From: an uncultured Erythrobacter sp.
Lineage (GTDB): Bacteria > Pseudomonadota > Alphaproteobacteria > Sphingomonadales > Sphingomonadaceae
Direction of reading: 5' to 3'
NCBI GenBank assembly: GCA_947493165.1
Contig: CANLPY010000001.1
Coordinates: 248,001 to 312,000 of the forward strand
Length of the DNA: 64,000 nt
A model generated the notes under the pieces. The model was given only the letters and a program-made list of their open reading frames with translations. It did no database searches and was not told the DNA's origin. Positions 48,432 to 57,628 of this stretch are shown piece by piece. Positions within the stretch are counted from its first letter, which is position 1. Each line of letters begins with the position of its first letter. A program made the position numbers and the translations under genes.

Positions 48432-51095
48432 ATGACTACCACCGTCTACCCCTTCGGCGGAAACGCCGCTCACGATGACGCTCGTCAGAAAGACAAGACG
48501 ATCACAGGAGGCAAGGGCGCGAACCTGGCGGAAATGGCTAGCATTGGCTTGCCGGTCCCGCCGGGCTTCACGATCACGACAGAGGAATGCGTTCGCTACT
48601 TGCAGGAAGGCGCGGACTTCTCCGCTGAACTGCGCGATGCGGTGGCAAAGGCGCTGGCCCATATCGAGGCAAGCGTTGGCAAGACGTTTGGCGATGCTGC
48701 CGATCCGATGCTGGTATCCGTGCGGTCTGGCGCGCGCGTCTCTATGCCTGGCATGATGGACACAGTGCTGAACCTTGGCCTCAACGATGCGACGGTTGAG
48801 GGGCTGGCGAACACATCGGGTGATGAGCGGTTCGCGTGGGACAGCTATCGCCGGTTTGTGCAAATGTATTCCGACGTGGTGCTTGGCCTTGACCACGGAC
48901 TGTTCGAAGAAGCGTTGGAAATCCGTAAGGAAGACAACGGCTTCTACGCCGATACTGAACTGAGCGCGGACGATTGGCGGGAGCTGGTCGCTGAATATAA
49001 GGGCATAGTCGAGGCTGAACAGGGAAAGCCGTTCCCGCAGGATGTGAACGAGCAACTGTGGGGCGCAATCGCCGCAGTATTTGACAGCTGGGATGCGGAC
49101 CGTGCGAAGGTGTACCGCCGCCTAAATGACATCCCCGGTGATTGGGGAACCGCCGTCAATGTGCAGGCGATGGTGTTCGGCAATATGGGTGAGACCAGCG
49201 CGACGGGCGTTGCCTTTACTCGCGATCCGGCAACGGGTGAGCGCGCCTATTATGGCGAATATCTGATCAATGCGCAGGGTGAGGACGTGGTTGCGGGTAT
49301 CCGCACGCCGCAATACCTCACCAAGGCCGCCCGTAAAGCGGCGGGCGCTAAGCCGCTATCGATGGAAGAGGCGATGCCGGACGCCTATGGAGAGCTGGCG
49401 CGCGTGTTCGACCTGCTTGAAGGTCATTACCGCGACATGCAGGACATTGAGTTCACGGTTGAGCGCGGCAAATTGTGGATGCTGCAAACCCGATCAGGCA
49501 AACGCACTGCCAAAGCGGCGCTGAAAATGGCGGTCGATATGACCCATGAAGGGCTGATCGATGAAAAGACCGCGATCCTTCGCGTTGACCCGATGGCGCT
49601 TGATCAGCTGCTTCACCCGACGCTTGATCCAGAGGCCCCGCGCAATGTGCTGACCACCGGGCTGCCAGCGTCACCGGGCGCGGCGGCAGGCAAGATCGTG
49701 CTTGACGCTGATACGGCGGAGCAATGGGTGGGACGCGGAGAGAAGGTGATCCTGGTGCGGGTTGAGACCAGCCCGGAAGACATTCACGGGATGCACGCCG
49801 CTCAAGGCATTCTGACAGCGCGCGGCGGCATGACATCACACGCGGCAGTGGTCGCGCGCGGGATGGGCCGCCCCTGTGTTTCGGGTGCGAATGGCGTGTC
49901 GATCGACATTACCTCGCGCACGTTACGGATCGGTAATGAAGAGCTGAAAGAGGGCGATGAAATCACCCTTGATGGTGCAAACGGTCAGGTCATGCTCGGC
50001 ATTGTACCGACGATTGAGCCTGAATTGGTTGGTGACTTTGGCACTCTGATGGAATGGGCTGATAAGCATCGCCGTATGCGCGTGCGCACCAATGCGGAAA
50101 CGCCAGCGGACTGCAAAATGGCGCGGCAATTCGGTGCGGAAGGCATCGGCCTTTGCCGCACCGAGCACATGTTCTTCGACGCTGGCCGGATCAGCGCGGT
50201 GCGCCAAATGATCTTGGCTGAAGATGAAGCCGGACGGCGCGGCGCGCTTGAAAAGCTGTTGCCAGAACAACGCGCGGACTTCGCCTCAATCTTCGAAGTG
50301 ATGACTGGTCTGCCCTGCACAATACGGCTGCTTGATCCCCCGCTGCACGAATTTCTGCCGCATGGTGATGCGGAATTTGAAGACCTAGCAGACGCGACAG
50401 GGCTGGGGGTTGACCACCTGAAGCGGCGCGCGGGTGAATTGCATGAGTTTAATCCGATGCTGGGCCACCGCGGCTGCCGCCTAGGCATTACCTATCCTGA
50501 GATTTACGAGATGCAGGCGCGGGCGATCTTTGAGGCGGCGTGTGATGTTGCCGAAAATGGCGAAGCGCCGCTGCCTGAAATCATGGTGCCGTTGGTAGCC
50601 ACTCGCAAAGAGCTGGCGATCCTTCGCGAATTGATTGAGCGCGTGGCTGAAGAAGTGTTCGCGGAGAAGGGCGCGCGTGTCGATTATTTGATCGGGACTA
50701 TGATCGAGCTCCCAAGGGCGGCGTTGATGGCGGGCGAGATCGCCCACGAAGGCGCGTTCTTCAGCTTCGGCACAAACGATCTGACACAGACAACATTGGG
50801 TGTGTCGCGCGACGATTCCGCGCGGTTCCTTGCACCGTATGTCGACAAGGGCATCTTCGCCCGTGATCCGTTCGTGAGCCTTGATGTCGATGGGGTCGGC
50901 CAGTTGGTCGAGCTTGCGGCAGAACGGGGCAGGGCTACGCGCGGTGATATCAAGCTGGGTATTTGCGGGGAACATGGGGGCGATCCGGCCAGCATCCAGT
51001 TCTGCGAAAGCGTCGGCCTAGACTACGTCAGCGCCTCACCATACCGGGTGCCAATCGCGCGGCTCGCAGCGGCGCAGTCAGCTCTCAAAGATTAG
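48432..51095 (+). CDS. ppdK: pyruvate, phosphate dikinase
   Basis: 887 residues of standard PPDK length. The nucleotide-binding N-domain has TGGKGANLAEMASIGLPVPPGF, GDAADPMLVSVRSGARVSMPGMMDTVLNLGL. The swivelling His domain has GGMTSHAAVVARGMGRPCVSG (phospho-His). The PEP/pyruvate barrel has LDPPLHEFLPH, FFSFGTNDLTQTTLG and the catalytic Cys in GICGEHGGDP. It interconverts pyruvate + ATP + Pi with PEP + AMP + PPi, complementing enolase in C3/C4 metabolism. The ATG has TAGGACCC upstream. Confidence 0.97.
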   Translation: MTTTVYPFGGNAAHDDARQKDKTITGGKGANLAEMASIGLPVPPGFTITTEECVRYLQEGADFSAELRDAVAKALAHIEASVGKTFGDAADPMLVSVRSGARVSMPGMMDTVLNLGLNDATVEGLANTSGDERFAWDSYRRFVQMYSDVVLGLDHGLFEEALEIRKEDNGFYADTELSADDWRELVAEYKGIVEAEQGKPFPQDVNEQLWGAIAAVFDSWDADRAKVYRRLNDIPGDWGTAVNVQAMVFGNMGETSATGVAFTRDPATGERAYYGEYLINAQGEDVVAGIRTPQYLTKAARKAAGAKPLSMEEAMPDAYGELARVFDLLEGHYRDMQDIEFTVERGKLWMLQTRSGKRTAKAALKMAVDMTHEGLIDEKTAILRVDPMALDQLLHPTLDPEAPRNVLTTGLPASPGAAAGKIVLDADTAEQWVGRGEKVILVRVETSPEDIHGMHAAQGILTARGGMTSHAAVVARGMGRPCVSGANGVSIDITSRTLRIGNEELKEGDEITLDGANGQVMLGIVPTIEPELVGDFGTLMEWADKHRRMRVRTNAETPADCKMARQFGAEGIGLCRTEHMFFDAGRISAVRQMILAEDEAGRRGALEKLLPEQRADFASIFEVMTGLPCTIRLLDPPLHEFLPHGDAEFEDLADATGLGVDHLKRRAGELHEFNPMLGHRGCRLGITYPEIYEMQARAIFEAACDVAENGEAPLPEIMVPLVATRKELAILRELIERVAEEVFAEKGARVDYLIGTMIELPRAALMAGEIAHEGAFFSFGTNDLTQTTLGVSRDDSARFLAPYVDKGIFARDPFVSLDVDGVGQLVELAAERGRATRGDIKLGICGEHGGDPASIQFCESVGLDYVSASPYRVPIARLAAAQSALKD

Positions 51096-51104
51096 GGCGC
51101 AGGG

Positions 51105-51860
51105 TTAGCGCCACCCCGTGAGGGTGAGGATTTCAAAAGTCTCTGTGACTTTGCCATCCTCATCGCGCATTTCGTCAAACGCGGCCTTGGCGAGTTGCCA
51201 TCCGCTACGGGTGAGCGCTGGAGCAGGGGAGACGAGCGAGCGTGTCAGGCCGTGATCGCGCAAGTCCTCGATTAGACGTTCCAGTGAGGGATAACGCACG
51301 CGCATGGTGTAGCTATCGACCACCTGGCGTTTGAACCCGGCGCGTTCGAGTAAGGCAGTGCCTGCGCGATTATCGATCAATGGATGCATGCGAGCTGCGG
51401 GCCTGTCCCCGTCAGCTATCATCGCTAACTGGCGCAGAACCGGAAGGCTGCCAGCGCCGGGGAAAGCGGTTAAAAATAGACCGCCTTCGCGCAGCGAGTT
51501 GCGGGCGTGGATCATTGCGCCCGGCAAGTCATTAACCATCCCTAGTCCGAGCAGGTGTACAATCAGATCGAAGGCTTGTGGCGGGCTGGGTTGTTCCTCG
51601 TCAATATCACCCAGAAGGCTGATTTTCCCATTGGCACCCTTCGCCTCCAAAGTCGTTGCTAACAGGCCTCTCGTATCACCTACGACCATGGCGTCTTTCG
51701 GCTCAAGACGCATAAAGTCGAGACGTTCGATCATGTCTTCTGCCATTGTTTCAACGAGGTAAGTAGCGCCACCGCGCTGTTCTTGACGCAGCCTTGCTCG
51801 GTGCCATTTCGCCCTGGCTTGCTGGCGCGAAAAGATGGTGGGGACTTTGCGATCTTTCAT
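51105..51860 (-). CDS. SAM-dependent methyltransferase domain protein (NDUFAF5-like)
   Basis: 251 residues from ATG 51860, preferred over an upstream frame into the comF start. The opening IFSRQQARAKWHRARLRQE and later VVGDTRGLLATTLEAKG, FDLIVHLLGLGMVNDLPGAM, LREGGLFLTAFPGAGSL match the NDUFAF5/BioC-like class I methyltransferase fold. The SAM Gly-loop is weak (VVGDTRG), so the protein may instead bind SAM for another use, as in NDUFAF5. It is divergent from comF. Confidence 0.75.
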   Translation of the reverse strand: MKDRKVPTIFSRQQARAKWHRARLRQEQRGGATYLVETMAEDMIERLDFMRLEPKDAMVVGDTRGLLATTLEAKGANGKISLLGDIDEEQPSPPQAFDLIVHLLGLGMVNDLPGAMIHARNSLREGGLFLTAFPGAGSLPVLRQLAMIADGDRPAARMHPLIDNRAGTALLERAGFKRQVVDSYTMRVRYPSLERLIEDLRDHGLTRSLVSPAPALTRSGWQLAKAAFDEMRDEDGKVTETFEILTLTGWR

Positions 51861-51916
51861 GGCCGGTCCACTGCATCGCTTGCGTGAGAGACGCAAGGCG
51901 TGCGAGACTATAACTA

Positions 51917-52768
51917 ATGAAATGGGGCGCGTATCTTACCGAGGGGCTAAGGCCTGTCATCGATTTGGTGTATCCACCGCGCTGCCCGCTATGCGGCGAT
52001 GCGCTGGCAGATCAAGGGGGCCTGTGCGGCGAATGCTGGGGAGAGCTGTCTATCCCCGGAGAGCCATCCTGTTCGAGCTGCGGGCGACCATATGACCTGG
52101 GGAAGTCGGGTGACGATACGCGCTGTTTTGTCTGCGTCGCCAATCCACCAAAGCATTCAGGCATTGCTGCCGCGACGATCTACAACGATGCCTCTCGCCG
52201 CTTGGTTCTGACGTATAAGCACGGACGTAAGATCGCGCTGGCCAGCCTGCTGGGGCGGCTGCTTGCGTCGCGCTTACCCGATGCCAACAGCGAAGAGGAT
52301 GCGGCGCTGTTAATACCCGTCCCCTTGCACCGCTGGCGCTTGTGGCAACGAGGCTTCAATCAGTCCGGTCTACTCGCGCAGGAATTAGAGAAGCGAGGCA
52401 AAGGGCAAGTGTTGATCGATGGCTTGTTACGGTGCAAACGAACGCAAAGCCTGGGAGGGATGGGGGCAAAGGCCCGACGCAAAGTATTGTCCGGCGCGAT
52501 TACAATCAATTCATCGCGCGCTCATCAAATCAGCGGGCGCGAGGTGATTCTGGTCGATGATGTCCTGACAAGCGGGGCCACCAGCGATGCTTGCGTTGAG
52601 GCGCTGCTTGGCGCAGGCGCCAGCTCAGTTCAGATTGCGTGCTTTGCGCGTGTAGTGGAGAATGAGTTTGATCCATCACTCCAACGGGTGAGCAAGACGT
52701 TTTCAATTGACGAAACTGGACCAGAAAACATAACGCCCGGGGTCATTACAACCCCGGGCGCCACGTGA
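51917..52768 (+). CDS. comF: ComF-family phosphoribosyltransferase-like protein
   Basis: 283 residues. The N-terminal zinc-type cysteine pairs are CPLCGDALADQGGLCGECW and CSSCGRPY, then CFVC. The phosphoribosyltransferase-like domain has the PRPP loop VILVDDVLTSGATSDACVEALL. ComF (or GntX) proteins assist DNA uptake or gluconate use; which applies is not known. The C-terminus runs on 35 residues beyond the domain into a GC-rich hairpin, 52734-52760. Confidence 0.88.
   Translation: MKWGAYLTEGLRPVIDLVYPPRCPLCGDALADQGGLCGECWGELSIPGEPSCSSCGRPYDLGKSGDDTRCFVCVANPPKHSGIAAATIYNDASRRLVLTYKHGRKIALASLLGRLLASRLPDANSEEDAALLIPVPLHRWRLWQRGFNQSGLLAQELEKRGKGQVLIDGLLRCKRTQSLGGMGAKARRKVLSGAITINSSRAHQISGREVILVDDVLTSGATSDACVEALLGAGASSVQIACFARVVENEFDPSLQRVSKTFSIDETGPENITPGVITTPGAT
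52734..52760. repeat. 10-bp perfect hairpin at the comF 3' end
   Basis: CGCCCGGGGT and ACCCCGGGCG pair around a 7-nt loop inside the last codons of comF. No T-run follows on the plus strand. Confidence 0.4.
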
Positions 52769-52770
52769 CG

Positions 52771-52917
52771 AAAAAATTCGGACCCGCTCTCTAAAAGAGC
52801 TCAGGCAGCCACCCCCTAACTTGGCCACCAGGATCCAATCCCTCATCGTTCAAACCGCCGATGCCAACACCCCGCGGCTGGCAATCTGCGGAACCCCCTG
52901 AACCTGGCACTCTTAAG
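52771..52917 (-). ncRNA. possible structured RNA between comF and hisI
   Basis: On the minus strand several complementary blocks nest in order: GTTCAGG with CCTGAGC, CAGCC with GGCTG, and TTGGC with GCCAA. A GCTCT/AGAGC hairpin and an A/T-rich end with six T follow (plus-strand AAAAAA at 52771-52776). No coding frame fits and the order is consistent with one long interrupted stem. It is not assigned to a known RNA. Beyond 52917 to hisI nothing else is seen. Confidence 0.2.
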
Positions 52918-53087
52918 ATGCCGTATTCCAGTGGACAGACCCGTTAAGGCCTGCTGTCTGACTTTGTCTCACCTGAGTCATAAATCGCAAAGGTTGAAAA
53001 GGGCATATTGTGGATTTTGCGTAGACTCTGTGGTTATCGTGCAACAAGCTGTCGCAACAGCAGCCCCACTCACCGAAGGATACATCT

Positions 53088-53486
53088 TTGAGTAACATTT
53101 CTGACGCGCCATTCTCGGGTTCCAACGAAAACCGCGAACAAGGCAACGCTTTGCTGCCAAAGTTTGATGATCGCGGTTTGGTTGCCGCGGTTGTGACTGA
53201 TTCGGTGAGCCATGAGGTGTTAATGGTGGCGTTTATGAATGAAGAGGCGCTTGAGAAAACCATGCTAACTGGCAAGGCGCATTTCTGGTCTCGCTCCCGT
53301 GACAAGCTTTGGATGAAAGGGGAGACATCTGGAAACGTTCTTGAGGTTGAACAGATGTTGGTGGATTGCGATCAAGATGCGTTTGTTCTTAAAGTGAGGC
53401 CCGCTGGCCCGACTTGCCATACGGGCTCACGTTCATGCTTTTACCGTCAGTTAGAGGACAATGCTCTCGTAAAGGTCAAGACTTGA
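53088..53486 (+). CDS. hisI: phosphoribosyl-AMP cyclohydrolase
   Basis: 132 residues from a TTG with GAAGGA 7 nt upstream. HisI opens the adenine ring of PR-AMP in histidine synthesis. Conserved features are [40 protein letters not shown] and the zinc cysteines and histidine in [20 protein letters not shown]...CFYR. No other his gene is adjacent. It is followed closely by the MerR promoter at 53483. Confidence 0.96.
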   Translation: MSNISDAPFSGSNENREQGNALLPKFDDRGLVAAVVTDSVSHEVLMVAFMNEEALEKTMLTGKAHFWSRSRDKLWMKGETSGNVLEVEQMLVDCDQDAFVLKVRPAGPTCHTGSRSCFYRQLEDNALVKVKT

Positions 53487-53513
53487 CGCTCACGTAAAGG
53501 TAAGGTATATATT
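53483..53513 (+). promoter_or_regulatory. MerR-type promoter with 19-bp spacer, leaderless
   Basis: TTGACG (53483-53488) and TATATT (53508-53513) are 19 bp apart, the long spacing of promoters activated by MerR proteins; TATATA at 53506 would give 17 bp. The spacer carries CGTAAAGGT, repeated in direct orientation 24 bp upstream. The ATG at 53519 follows the -10 by five bases, with no ribosome-binding site. Confidence 0.5.
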
Positions 53514-53518
53514 AGAGC

Positions 53519-53956
53519 ATGGCTACTGCACATGCACAAACATCGACCCGAAACGGCGCTCACCTTGACCGCCCTGACAAGCACGAACGCGAACAATACT
53601 CGATCTCTGATCTGACCAGTGAGTTTGAGTGTACGGCACGCGCGCTGCGCTTCTACGAGGATGAAGGGCTGATTTCTCCCGCCCGCGTTGGTCTGACTCG
53701 CGTATATTCCAAGCGCGACCGAGCCCGTCTTGCGTGGATCATGCGGGCAAAGAATGTCGGCTTTTCGCTGACTGAGATTCGTGAAATGATAGATCTTTAT
53801 GATCTTGATGATGGTCGGGTGGAGCAACGCCGCGTCACGGTCGAAAAATGCCGTACGCATATTGCAAAGCTAAAAAGCCAAAGGGCCGACATCGATTCTT
53901 CGATCAAGGAACTCACCGATTTTGTCGCCGAGATTGAGAAGCTCAACCTCAGCTGA
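53519..53956 (+). CDS. MerR-family transcriptional regulator
   Basis: 145 residues. The winged helix is YSISDLTSEFECTARALRFYEDEGLISPARVGLTRVYSKRDRARLAWIMRAKNVGFSLTEIREM, followed by a coiled coil (VEQRRVTVEKCRTHIAKLKSQRADIDSSIKEL). No metal cysteines are seen, so it is not a metal sensor. Position before an acyl-CoA dehydrogenase gene suggests control of that gene, as with LiuR-type regulators of branched-chain or acyl-CoA catabolism (inference). Confidence 0.88.
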   Translation: MATAHAQTSTRNGAHLDRPDKHEREQYSISDLTSEFECTARALRFYEDEGLISPARVGLTRVYSKRDRARLAWIMRAKNVGFSLTEIREMIDLYDLDDGRVEQRRVTVEKCRTHIAKLKSQRADIDSSIKELTDFVAEIEKLNLS

Positions 53957-53998
53957 CTTTCGATCTAACTGCTAACCAATCCACCAAGGGATTTAGTG

Positions 53999-55804
53999 AT
54001 GCCAACTTATACCGCACCCACCCGCGACACTCGTTTTGTCATTAGCGAAATGCTCGATCTAGCGAGCTACGGCAATTTGCCGGGTTTTGAGAACGCGACG
54101 CCTGATATGATTGACGCGATTGTCAACGAAGCCGGCAAATTTGCGTCAGAAGTGCTTGCTCCGATCAATCAGATTGGCGACGAGCAAGGTTGTACCCGCC
54201 ACGAAGATGGTTCGGTGACTACGCCGGACGGCTTTAAAGAAGCGTACGAGGCCTATGTTGAGGGTGGTTGGGGCACTTTGGCAAAGCCGGAGGAGTTCGG
54301 CGGCCAAGGCTTGCCGCATGTCATGGCGTTTGCGATGGAAGAATTCACTGCCACAGCCAATCAGGCTTTCGGCATGTATCCGGGGCTGACCAATGGTGCA
54401 TCTGCAGCCATCGAAGCGGCAGGATCGCAGGAGCAAAAAGAAACTTATTTGCCGAAGATGATTTCTGGCGAATGGTCAGGCACCATGAACCTTACCGAGC
54501 CACATTGCGGCACTGATTTGGGCATGATCCGAACCAAAGCCGAACCGCAAGGAGATGGCACATACAAAATCACCGGGACGAAGATATTTATCTCTGCCGG
54601 TGAGCACGACCTTACCAGTAACATCATTCATCTTGTGCTGGCAAAAACGCCTGGTGCGCCGGACAGTTCAAAAGGTATTTCGCTGTTCATTGTTCCAAAA
54701 TTCATCCTTGATGAGAATGGCGACCCGGGCGAGCGCAACGGCGTGACTTGTGGCTCAATCGAGAAAAAGATGGGCATTCACGGCAACGCGACCTGTGTGC
54801 TAAATTATGATGAAGCCACAGGCTATATGGTGGGTGAAGAGAACAGAGGCCTTGCTGCGATGTTCGTTATGATGAACGCAGCTCGCTTGGGTGTCGGCCT
54901 GCAGGGTCTCGCGCAGGCCGAAGTCAGCTATCAAAACGCCGTCACTTACGCCCTCGATCGTCGTCAAGGCCGTGCCCTCACTGGTCCAGCAGAAGCCGAC
55001 AAGCAGGCCGATCCAATCTTCGTCCACCCGGACGTACGACGGATGCTGATGGACGCCAAAGTGTTCAACGAAGGGATGCGCGCCATGTGCCTGTGGGGCG
55101 CACTGCAAGTTGACCTAACGCACAAGGCACAAACCGAAGAAGAGCGGCAACTGGCGGATGATTTGATCGGTCTGATCACCCCTGTGATCAAAGGCTACGG
55201 CACTGACAAAGGCTACGACATCGCCAACAACATGCAGCAGGTCTATGGCGGGCACGGTTACGTGAAAGAATGGGGTATGGAGCAATTCGTGCGCGATAGC
55301 CGCATCGCAATGATCTATGAAGGGACCAACGGCGTGCAGGCGATGGACCTTTGCGGGCGCAAGCTCGCATCAAAGGGTGGCCGCGCTGTCCAAGCATTCT
55401 TCAAGATGATCGACGATGAAATCGCTGAAGCCAAGGACAACGAAAAACTCGCTGACCTTGCGACCAAACTTGAAAAGGCGTTGGGCGAACAGAAACAAGC
55501 CACCATGTGGTTCATGCAGAATGCAATGGCGAACCCGAACCACCTCGGAGCCGGCGCACATCATTATATGCACATCATGGGCATTGTGACGATCGGCTTC
55601 TTCTGGCTGAAAGCTGCGAAGGTTGCTGCGGCGACGCTGGATGCTGGGCCTGAAGATGCAGCATTCTACGAGGCCAAGCTCACTTCGGCTGCGTATTATG
55701 CAGAGCGGTTCTTGCCTGATGCAGGCGCGCTACGCCGCAAATTGGAAGCGGGCAGCGAAAACATGATGAAGCTGACGGAGGACGCATTCGCCACCGCAGC
55801 GTGA
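53999..55804 (+). CDS. acyl-CoA dehydrogenase, long (~600-residue) class
   Basis: 601 residues from ATG 53999 (AAGGGA 7 nt upstream); a GTG at 53996 is less likely. The FAD acyl-CoA dehydrogenase core has [44 protein letters not shown] and the C-domain [21 protein letters not shown] and [13 protein letters not shown] further C-terminal domain, usual in the 600-residue FadE/DmdC-like group, completes it. The substrate is unknown. It is downstream of the MerR gene and ends at a strong terminator. Confidence 0.95.
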   Translation: MPTYTAPTRDTRFVISEMLDLASYGNLPGFENATPDMIDAIVNEAGKFASEVLAPINQIGDEQGCTRHEDGSVTTPDGFKEAYEAYVEGGWGTLAKPEEFGGQGLPHVMAFAMEEFTATANQAFGMYPGLTNGASAAIEAAGSQEQKETYLPKMISGEWSGTMNLTEPHCGTDLGMIRTKAEPQGDGTYKITGTKIFISAGEHDLTSNIIHLVLAKTPGAPDSSKGISLFIVPKFILDENGDPGERNGVTCGSIEKKMGIHGNATCVLNYDEATGYMVGEENRGLAAMFVMMNAARLGVGLQGLAQAEVSYQNAVTYALDRRQGRALTGPAEADKQADPIFVHPDVRRMLMDAKVFNEGMRAMCLWGALQVDLTHKAQTEEERQLADDLIGLITPVIKGYGTDKGYDIANNMQQVYGGHGYVKEWGMEQFVRDSRIAMIYEGTNGVQAMDLCGRKLASKGGRAVQAFFKMIDDEIAEAKDNEKLADLATKLEKALGEQKQATMWFMQNAMANPNHLGAGAHHYMHIMGIVTIGFFWLKAAKVAAATLDAGPEDAAFYEAKLTSAAYYAERFLPDAGALRRKLEAGSENMMKLTEDAFATAA

Positions 55805-55827
55805 ACTAAGACATAAACATCAAGAGA

Positions 55828-55860
55828 AAGGCCCGGGAGTGCGAACTCTCGGGCCTTTTT
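55828..55860 (+). terminator. Rho-independent terminator after the acyl-CoA dehydrogenase
   Basis: The stem AAGGCCCGGGAGT / ACTCTCGGGCCTT (13 bp, one G-T pair) with loop GCGA is followed by a T-run, 24 nt past the stop. Confidence 0.9.
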
Positions 55861-55873
55861 GCGTTTGGGCTTC

Positions 55874-56047
55874 TTATCCAGCGAGAATTTTCTGAGAAAC
55901 TTCTTCGATTGAGCCAGTTACCAGCAGGGGCTGGCCGCCGACAATTCCAACATTGGTCTGCCCATTTTCAGCTGTGCGTAGCCAAGCTATGTTTTGCGCC
56001 ACAACGAGGTAGTTGCCACCGCGAGAATCGAGTTGAACGAACTTCAT
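55874..56047 (-). CDS. small 57-residue protein, FlbD/YlzI-like outline
   Basis: A 57-residue frame with AGGAG 8 nt before the ATG. The pattern KFVQLDSRGGNYLVVAQNIAWLRT, then VGIVGGQPLLVTGSIEEVSQKIL, is a five-stranded outline resembling FlbD/YlzI-type small proteins (a beginning VQL, an ENIAWLR-like strand, ending in EEV). That likeness is weak and the role unknown. It sits between the acyl-CoA dehydrogenase terminator and the PAS gene, and has good coding character. Confidence 0.6.
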   Translation of the reverse strand: MKFVQLDSRGGNYLVVAQNIAWLRTAENGQTNVGIVGGQPLLVTGSIEEVSQKILAG

Positions 56048-56159
56048 TACAGTTTCTCCTGATTTGCTTGGGTTTGAACCAGCTTGGTCAAGATCAGATT
56101 AACTGTAACAGGTTTTGTTGCGGCAACCGCATAACCGCGCTGAAATTAACATTGACGTA

Positions 56160-56612
56160 TTAGGCGGCGATTGCTGGGGCGTGGGTTACATCACGCGATG
56201 TACAGATTACGCCCGCTATCCGGCAATCCTTGGCCATCAACGGCTTTAGTTTCACGGACCATTTACGATCTTCTCCGCGCGCGGTTGGGCATATGGCCAC
56301 GAAAGAGATTTCGTTGCCCGATAATGTGCGCGTAAACATCTGGCGGATTGCATCGCGCCTAAATTCTGGCCATAAATCCCACCACTTTCGGCCGGCGACC
56401 GATGCGAAGTCATCGATTTGCATCGCCTTGAGTCCGCCGCAATTCATATAGTCCAGCGTGCCATCGAGGTTGAGCATTTTTATGCAATCATCCGAATGCT
56501 CTAGCAAGGCAACGATCAGATTGCTCTGACTCAAACCGATCTTCGCCGCGTGATCGACACCGGACAATTCTGCTGAAGGCGGAGAAACTCTGCCTGGAAA
56601 GCTAACACTCAT
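56160..56612 (-). CDS. single PAS-domain protein
   Basis: 150 residues. One PAS domain takes most of the length: LLEHSDDCIKMLNLDGTLDYMNCGG, then AGRKWWDLWPEFRRDAIRQMF and GEDRKWSVKLKPLMAKDCRIAGVICTSRDVT. No output domain (kinase, GGDEF, HTH) is attached. It may act as a sensor that binds a partner protein. No partner is adjacent except the small gene at 55874. It ends 112 bp from that gene. Confidence 0.8.
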   Translation of the reverse strand: MSVSFPGRVSPPSAELSGVDHAAKIGLSQSNLIVALLEHSDDCIKMLNLDGTLDYMNCGGLKAMQIDDFASVAGRKWWDLWPEFRRDAIRQMFTRTLSGNEISFVAICPTARGEDRKWSVKLKPLMAKDCRIAGVICTSRDVTHAPAIAA

Positions 56613-56706
56613 AACGCACTCTGATCCCTCTGGCGTTGGTGGATTACCCGTTATGGGCCAGAATGCGCAGCGAAGTTATCCGTATTATTCACCGTGGGTA
56701 AACCAC

Positions 56707-57627
56707 TCACTCGACCGGTAAGAAATCAGGGACCGAAAGGTAGCGTTCGCCAGTGTCGTAGTTGAATCCCAGAATCCTGCTTCCGGCGTCCAGCTCAGGC
56801 AATTTCTTCGCAATAGCAGCCAGAGTTGCGCCCGAAGAAATACCAATAAGAATACCTTCTTCGGCAGCGGCGCGGCGGGCCATATCTTTGGCCGCATCGG
56901 CGCCAACCGCAATTGCTCCATCAATGGCATCTGTGTGGAGGTTGCCAGGTATAAATCCTGCCCCGATGCCTTGGATCGGGTGCGGGCCTGGTTGGCCGCC
57001 GCTAATCACCGGAGATAGCTCTGGCTCCACGCCGTAAGCTTTCATGTTGCTCCAGCTTTTCTTCAGCTCTTCTGCGCATCCGGTTAGGTGTCCGCCCGTG
57101 CCAACGCCGGTTATCATCGCGTCAATTGGGCTGTCGGCAAAGTCGGCCAAAATCTCTTTCGCTGTTGTCCGAGCGTGCACTGCGACATTAGCGGGATTTT
57201 CAAACTGCGAAGGCATCCATGCGCCCTCTGTGCCTTTTACAATCTCAGTTGCGCGTTCAATCGCGCCTTTCATGCCTTTTTCTTTAGGCGTCAGGTCAAA
57301 CGTCGCGCCGTAGGCTAGCATCAATCGGCGGCGTTCTATCGACATCGATTCTGGCATGACGAGCACCAGCTTGTAGCCTTTGACTGCGGCTACCATCGCA
57401 AGGCCAATTCCGGTGTTGCCGCTGGTCGGTTCAACGATTGTGCCGCCAGTCTTCAGCGCGCCAGATTGCTCAGCGTCTTCGACCATTGCAAGGGCGATGC
57501 GATCCTTGATCGATCCGCCAGGGTTAGAGCGTTCTGACTTCAGCCACACTTCGTGATCGGGGAAAAGGCGCGACAGGCGAATGTGCGGCGTATTGCCAAT
57601 CGTTTCGAGAATGTTTGCAGCTTTCAT
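56707..57627 (-). CDS. cysK: cysteine synthase A
   Basis: 306 residues. It makes cysteine from O-acetylserine and sulfide. The PLP lysine is in [16 protein letters not shown]; phosphate-binding is [14 protein letters not shown] and [16 protein letters not shown]. Length and motif order are standard CysK. The ATG with AGGAGAGC upstream lies one nt after the MFS gene's stop, so it is in the same transcript. Confidence 0.96.
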   Translation of the reverse strand: MKAANILETIGNTPHIRLSRLFPDHEVWLKSERSNPGGSIKDRIALAMVEDAEQSGALKTGGTIVEPTSGNTGIGLAMVAAVKGYKLVLVMPESMSIERRRLMLAYGATFDLTPKEKGMKGAIERATEIVKGTEGAWMPSQFENPANVAVHARTTAKEILADFADSPIDAMITGVGTGGHLTGCAEELKKSWSNMKAYGVEPELSPVISGGQPGPHPIQGIGAGFIPGNLHTDAIDGAIAVGADAAKDMARRAAAEEGILIGISSGATLAAIAKKLPELDAGSRILGFNYDTGERYLSVPDFLPVE

Positions 57628-57628
57628 C

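Noticed and set aside
48045..49055. 336-residue minus-strand frame across glyS end and ppdK start
   Set aside because: Antisense to two well-supported genes; high-GC third positions produce such frames.
51096..51112. GGCGC/GCGCC hairpin after ppdK
   Set aside because: Only five base pairs and no T-run; not called as a terminator.
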